From Cognatishimia sp. F0-27 (lineage in GTDB: Bacteria; Pseudomonadota; Alphaproteobacteria; Rhodobacterales; Rhodobacteraceae): DNA of 64,000 nt. Position numbers and translations under genes: made by a program. Each line of letters begins with the position of its first letter. Position 1 is the stretch's first letter. Shown one piece after another: positions 59,641 through 64,000 of this stretch. The notes beneath the pieces were generated by a model. The model was not told where the DNA came from, ran no database searches, and worked only from the letters and a program-made list of their open reading frames with translations. The stretch lies in contig NZ_JAFMPQ010000013.1 of assembly GCF_020667845.1 (NCBI RefSeq), positions 1-64,000 of the forward strand, in the 5' to 3' direction.

Positions 59641-62600
59641 TCAGAGTTGGAGCGTGACGGTTTTGGCCGCACCCCGCCCGATCAGGGCGGAGAGCTGGTA
59701 GATACGGATTGTCAGCGTGTCGCCGGGCGCGAGCAGCGCCCCCCAATCGGCCGTTTGCTGGGCGGCCGTGTAGATCGCGCTGGTCGTGGAGGCGGTCAGC
59801 ACGCGCTTCACCGTGGCGCCGTCGAGGATCTCGACCTCATAGGCTTCGACCTCTTCGATCAGCGGCGCATCGACTGCGCCCCAGTTGTCTGCCGCGAGAG
59901 CCCGGGATCGCCGCGTCCAGCGGATGGTCAGATCGCCCGGCGTGCGCGGCTTGCGCCATGGCTGCTCCACATGGGCGACCGAGAATGGCCGCAAGCCCAC
60001 GCCAACCGGTGTGAAGGAGGCCGCAACATAGGTCTCATCGCTGACAGACCGGCTTGCCGGGCCGATGCGCCAGTTCCACGGCAGCCCGAGATCCGCCTCT
60101 GCGATTGGCAATGAGGCCAGAGCGTCGTCCAGCACCACAACCCGCGCGCCTACCGGAGCCGGATTGGCCATGGCACCTTCGGTTCCGCGTTGTCCTCGCA
60201 GCAGACGCGTCATGCGGTACCGGCCTGGCGCGATCAGGTCTGCTGTGCCTGCCTGGACGATTTCCCAGGCACCTGACGCGCCCTCGATGGCGAGAGCGTT
60301 GGCACCTCCGAACAGCATCAGGTCCGTGACGCTTTCCAGTGTGCCAGTCAGCAGATCGACCACCAGCGCATTGCCGAGATCAAAGCGCGAGGTCGGGCCT
60401 GAATAGAAATCCGAGACCAGCGTCCCGCTCCGGGCACGGCCGCCAAATGTCGTTAGCAGCTCGAAGCCATCGGTAGAGGGACTGCGGAACACCGCCATTT
60501 CGCCCGGCCAGGGAACGGCGTGCGCTGCGGCGAAGGGCCGATGCGCGGGTTGATCCTCGGTCAGTTGTGGCAGATCCAGCAACACTGCCTCGGGTGCGCC
60601 AAACACTACGGCCTTCGAGAGCGAGGACGGTCGTGGCGATCCGGGCGGAAGGTCGTGGGCTTCCCGATCCTGGCGGACCGCTTCGATCCCGCGTGCCTCT
60701 GCGTCGGCGATGGAGACCAGCCGCAGCGGAATGTGCCTCCCGTCATGTGCCAGCTTCACGACGTCTGCTGGATCCAATGCCAGCCGCGATGGCGGCAGGC
60801 GGAATGCAGCTGTCTCCCGCCCGGTCCAGGCTTCCATCAGCGCGCGGCGGCAGCGGCGTTCGGCTTCCTCGGGCGGAACTGCCATGGGGAAGCTCTCGGA
60901 GGCAATCCGCGAGGTGTCCACGGTGATGCGGCGCGCCTCGACAAGGGCGGCGTCGTAATCCTCGTCGGCGCGCGCGACCTGCCATTTCAGGGCCTGCGGC
61001 AGTTCCGTCTCCTGGCCGCGCGTCAGCTCCAGCACGTCGCCTTCGCGGGCGGCGACCAGATCTTCGGGCGCGAGGGTGGCGACGGACGCCCGCCCGCGCA
61101 TGATGAAGCGGATCACGCCCTCGGTCTCCACCGCGTCGAAGCCGAAGTGTCGCGACAACGTGGTGATCGAAGCACGCGGGCTTTCCAGCGCGCCGATCGC
61201 GTAGCCCTCGACCGCGCCCCACAGTCCGGAGACATCAATACGGTCCTCGGTCAGCCCGGCCCGCAGGCAGAGGTGCCGCACGAGCGCTGCCAGCGACACT
61301 GCGCCAAGCCGACCCGTCAGCCAGTGGCCGAGCCGCCAGTTCGCCCCGTCCGTCCAGACGTCGGTCAGCGCCGGGAAGAACGGATAGGGCCGTGCGTCCC
61401 AGGTCCAGGCCGCGCATTCGGGGACATGCACCATCCGGCCGCCGTAGACCGACGACAGCGGGTTGTTCGCGGCCTCACGCCACCACAGGTATGTCGCCTC
61501 GAGATAGGCCCGCTGGATCGCGTCGTCCCGCCAGCCCCGCGAGAAATGCGGCGTGAAGCTCTCGGACGACTTAGGGTCGAAGAACACGTTCGGCTGGTTG
61601 GTGCCGCGGTCGATGGCCGGGCAACCGAGCTCGGTGAACCAGATCGGCTTAGACTGCGGCACCCATCCCGTTGGGCTTCCGCTCTCCACTCCCCCCGGTC
61701 GATTGTAATGCGCATTCGACCACCAGGCGCGCAGATCCTTGTAACGGAACACCCACGGCTTGCTGGCGGCCCCGTCCGTGACAGGGGTGCGCACCTGAGC
61801 CGACCGGTCAGCGGCGCTGCCGTAGAACCAATCAAAACCTTCGCCACCCGCGATGTTCCCCTGCAGGTAGGCTCGGTCGTAGATCGCGGGCCAACCCTTG
61901 GCCGCGTCGGCGTGCTCGAACCCGTCCCGCCAATCCGACAACGGCATGTAGTTGTCGACCCCGACGAAATCGATCTCTGGATCGGCCCAGAGCGGATCGA
62001 GATGGAAGAACACGTCGCCGCTGCCGTCGACCGGCTGATGCCCGAAATACTCGCTCCAGTCGGCGGCATAGCCGATCTTCGTCCCCGACCCGAGGATCGA
62101 GCGTACATCTGCGAGCAGATCCCGATAGGCCTGCACCGCGGGATAAGTGGATGCGCCCGAGCGAATGGTGGTGAGCCCGGGCATCTCGGTGCCGATCAGG
62201 AAGGCATCGACCCCGCCCGCCGCCGCGCAGAGATGGGCGTAGTGCAGCACCATGCGCCGCAAACCCCAGTCGCCGGGCGATCCGGTCCAACTGACACTCT
62301 CGCCCGAGACGCTGAAATTGGCGGGTGTCGCGGCACCAAATAACGCCGTGACCTGCGTGGCGGCAGTGACGGACTTGTCCACGGTCCCGGCGAACCCCGC
62401 CGCCGGGGAACAGGTGATCCGCCCCCGCCACGGGAACGCGGGCTGGCCGGTCTCGGCGGCATTATCAGAATACGGGTTCGGCAGGGTGTTCCCGGGCGGA
62501 ACATCCATCAGGATGAACGGATAGAAGGTGACCCTCAGCCCGCGCGCCTTCATCTCCTGGATCGCCTGAACGACGGCGAAGTCGGATGGCGTGCCGCCAT

Positions 62601-63609
62601 AGACCGGGCGATCCTGATCGTCACGGCTGACGAGGAAGGCGCTGGCGCGGCTCACGCCGTTCACCGACCAGCTGGAGGGCGTGGTCGATTTCGCGGACAC
62701 CTCGACGCCCGGCCGGACCTTGCAGGATCCCGCACGCAGATCGTCGCCGAACCATGCCACGACCAGTGACACGCTCTCGACCTTCGGGGCCATGGCCTGC
62801 AGCCGGTCCAGCGCCACAAACATATCGGCGGTGTCAGTCAGCGCATTGAGGTTCTCAGGCTCAGACGATCCGCTGCCGCCCTTCCGGATGCCCTGCGTGG
62901 CATAGGCGAACTCGCCCGAGGCCGGGATCATGGTGACAGCCTGAGTCAGCCCCTCTGCCGTGTCCGGATCAGCGAGCGGGCGGAACACCTCGAAACTCAG
63001 CTGTGGGATGCGGTTGCCGTAATTCCCGAGCGGCATGTCCTCGAAAACCACATAGGCGGTGCCGCGATACGCGGGCGTATTTGCCGCACCCATCTTGGCT
63101 GTGATGAACGGATCGGCCGCCTGGCTCTCATCGCCCGGATACCAGCGCCATTTAATCCCGGCGGTGTCCAGAAGCTTGCCGTCGGCCCAGATGCGGCCAA
63201 TGCCGGTGATCGGCCCCTCACAGAGCGCGACCGCGAAGCTCGCGTAATAGAAATACTCGGTGGTCTTGACCTTGCCGCCACCGCCGCCGCCCTTGCCGCC
63301 ACCCTGCGTGGTGGTCTTGGTCTCCTCACGGAAATCCGTCGCCCAGACGATGTTGCCACCGATCCGCATCCGGCCATAGAGGCGCGGGATCACCGCCCCT
63401 TCGGTGGCCGAGGTGATGCGCAGATTGTCCATCCGCGCGCCTTCGATCCGCTGTGTCGGTGCCAGCGACGAGATGATCCAGCTGTCGACGACCGAGCCAA
63501 GGGTGGAGCCAATGAAGCCACCGATGGTGGCGGCGCTGACGCCGAGGATCGCGCCGCCGATGCTGCCGCCAATGGCAGCACCTGCGGCACCAAGAACGAG
63601 GGTGGCCAT
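59641..63609 (-). CDS. GTA-type host-specificity/tail tip protein (prophage B)
   Basis: A 1322-residue homologue of the prophage A protein at 19018-22965, with the same domain order: N-terminal glycine-rich segment, GTA_TIM barrel (about 400-720), phage-tail_3 (about 780-950) and fibronectin-like end. The barrel keeps the probable acid/base glutamate in LIGTEMPGLTTIR and the second glutamate in WFTELGCPAIDRG, so it is likely an active glycoside-hydrolase-like domain. It lies 8 bases before the fibre gene and 9 bases after the NlpC/P60 gene. Confidence 0.9.
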   Translation of the reverse strand: MATLVLGAAGAAIGGSIGGAILGVSAATIGGFIGSTLGSVVDSWIISSLAPTQRIEGARMDNLRITSATEGAVIPRLYGRMRIGGNIVWATDFREETKTTTQGGGKGGGGGGKVKTTEYFYYASFAVALCEGPITGIGRIWADGKLLDTAGIKWRWYPGDESQAADPFITAKMGAANTPAYRGTAYVVFEDMPLGNYGNRIPQLSFEVFRPLADPDTAEGLTQAVTMIPASGEFAYATQGIRKGGSGSSEPENLNALTDTADMFVALDRLQAMAPKVESVSLVVAWFGDDLRAGSCKVRPGVEVSAKSTTPSSWSVNGVSRASAFLVSRDDQDRPVYGGTPSDFAVVQAIQEMKARGLRVTFYPFILMDVPPGNTLPNPYSDNAAETGQPAFPWRGRITCSPAAGFAGTVDKSVTAATQVTALFGAATPANFSVSGESVSWTGSPGDWGLRRMVLHYAHLCAAAGGVDAFLIGTEMPGLTTIRSGASTYPAVQAYRDLLADVRSILGSGTKIGYAADWSEYFGHQPVDGSGDVFFHLDPLWADPEIDFVGVDNYMPLSDWRDGFEHADAAKGWPAIYDRAYLQGNIAGGEGFDWFYGSAADRSAQVRTPVTDGAASKPWVFRYKDLRAWWSNAHYNRPGGVESGSPTGWVPQSKPIWFTELGCPAIDRGTNQPNVFFDPKSSESFTPHFSRGWRDDAIQRAYLEATYLWWREAANNPLSSVYGGRMVHVPECAAWTWDARPYPFFPALTDVWTDGANWRLGHWLTGRLGAVSLAALVRHLCLRAGLTEDRIDVSGLWGAVEGYAIGALESPRASITTLSRHFGFDAVETEGVIRFIMRGRASVATLAPEDLVAAREGDVLELTRGQETELPQALKWQVARADEDYDAALVEARRITVDTSRIASESFPMAVPPEEAERRCRRALMEAWTGRETAAFRLPPSRLALDPADVVKLAHDGRHIPLRLVSIADAEARGIEAVRQDREAHDLPPGSPRPSSLSKAVVFGAPEAVLLDLPQLTEDQPAHRPFAAAHAVPWPGEMAVFRSPSTDGFELLTTFGGRARSGTLVSDFYSGPTSRFDLGNALVVDLLTGTLESVTDLMLFGGANALAIEGASGAWEIVQAGTADLIAPGRYRMTRLLRGQRGTEGAMANPAPVGARVVVLDDALASLPIAEADLGLPWNWRIGPASRSVSDETYVAASFTPVGVGLRPFSVAHVEQPWRKPRTPGDLTIRWTRRSRALAADNWGAVDAPLIEEVEAYEVEILDGATVKRVLTASTTSAIYTAAQQTADWGALLAPGDTLTIRIYQLSALIGRGAAKTVTLQL

Positions 63610-63618
63610 GGGGGGATC

Positions 63619-64000
63619 TCAGCGTTGTGGAAATAGGAAGGCGAAGGCGATGCGCCGCCGCCAGGATGCAGTGAGCGGTTCCTCGATTACGCCGAGACGC
63701 TCGTAAGCGTGGAGGAAGGTGTCGGGACCGGTGAGGATCCCAACATGCTTGGCAATGGCGCGCGGCTTCATGCGGAACAGGACCAGCGCGCCCGGTGCGA
63801 CGTCAGAGGGTGCGATTTCCGGCATCATGCGCCGAGCTCCCTCGGCCAGAACTTCGTGCGGGCCGGTCTCGCCCCAATCCCGGCTGTAGGGCGGGATCGG
63901 GAACGGCTCTGGCCCAACGACTTCGCGCCAGACGCCCCGGGCGAGACCGAGGCAGTCGCAGCCGACGCCATTGAGGCTGGCCTGGTCGTGGTATGGCGTG
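63619..64000 (-). CDS. NlpC/P60-family phage tail peptidase (prophage B, partial at window edge)
   Basis: Only the 3' part is in the window; the frame is open to base 64000. It reads TPYHDQASLNGVGCDCLGLARGVWRE, then SRDWGE and AKHVGILTGP, closely matching prophage A residues 18-145 at 22969-23406. Catalytic Cys and His are present. It probably starts about 50 bases to the right of the window. Confidence 0.88.
   Translation of the reverse strand, partial: TPYHDQASLNGVGCDCLGLARGVWREVVGPEPFPIPPYSRDWGETGPHEVLAEGARRMMPEIAPSDVAPGALVLFRMKPRAIAKHVGILTGPDTFLHAYERLGVIEEPLTASWRRRIAFAFLFPQR

Noticed and set aside
59647-62343. Long rightward open frames opposite the prophage B host-specificity gene
   Set aside because: They mirror the codon structure of the GC-rich leftward gene and have Arg/Gly/His-rich, non-protein-like composition. 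The same holds for those opposite 19018-22965 and 26025-28988.
1-64000. CRISPR arrays, rRNA or tRNA genes
   Set aside because: No regularly spaced repeats and no recognisable RNA gene sequence were seen in either strand.

Overview
The window is high-GC DNA with the gene families and order of an alphaproteobacterium, most likely a member of the Rhodobacteraceae/Roseobacter group. This rests on GTA-like tail proteins, an inositol catabolism cluster with a LacI regulator, and a DUF2924/serine-recombinase cassette. No rRNA, tRNA or CRISPR array was seen, so the placement is inferred from gene content.

Region 1 (1-14.04 kb) is a myo-inositol utilisation locus. A leftward operon, iolD-iolC-iolB-like-iolJ-iolG, faces a rightward operon of a Gfo/Idh/MocA dehydrogenase, an IolE-like dehydratase and a second Gfo/Idh/MocA enzyme. 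A LacI-family repressor gene is next, divergent from an ABC importer (binding protein, permease, single-domain ATPase) that ends with a canonical iolB. The same 16-bp perfect palindrome, TTGCAACCGGTTGCAA, lies in both divergent control regions and is the probable repressor site.

Region 2 (14.1-16.57 kb) is an IS66-family element with intact tnpA and tnpB and a doubly frameshifted tnpC. It has no obvious target duplication and joins the inositol locus directly to prophage remnants.

Region 3 (16.6-29.85 kb, leftward) is the tail and lysis part of a damaged siphophage-type prophage A. It runs tape measure (3' part only), DUF2460 fused to a beta-helix, a holin-like protein, endolysin, nested spanins, DUF2163, NlpC/P60 peptidase, GTA-type host-specificity protein and a DUF2793/collagen-like fibre. 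It stops abruptly inside the tape measure gene.

Region 4 (29.85-57.0 kb) is a defence island. It begins with a truncated unknown gene and a translationally coupled cassette (small protein, DUF2924, large serine recombinase, HTH protein). A leftward four-gene operon follows: 5mC methyltransferase, DUF262 protein, Z1-domain ATPase and DUF4420 PD-(D/E)XK nuclease. It is back to back with a rightward set: small HTH protein, WYL regulator, fused DEAD/DUF1998 helicase, SNF2 helicase, N6-adenine methylase, HNH nuclease and a GmrSD-like DUF262-HNH protein. The second set shares its helicase-helicase-methylase core with DISARM but lacks a PLD protein and carries two nucleases not standard there. It is the best candidate in the window for an undescribed defence system.

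Region 5 (57.08-64.0 kb, leftward) is the end of a second, related prophage B: nested spanins, M15 endolysin, small membrane protein, DUF2793/C1q-like fibre, host-specificity protein and an NlpC/P60 gene that runs off the window. A and B are homologous but diverged, with different lysis genes in different positions.
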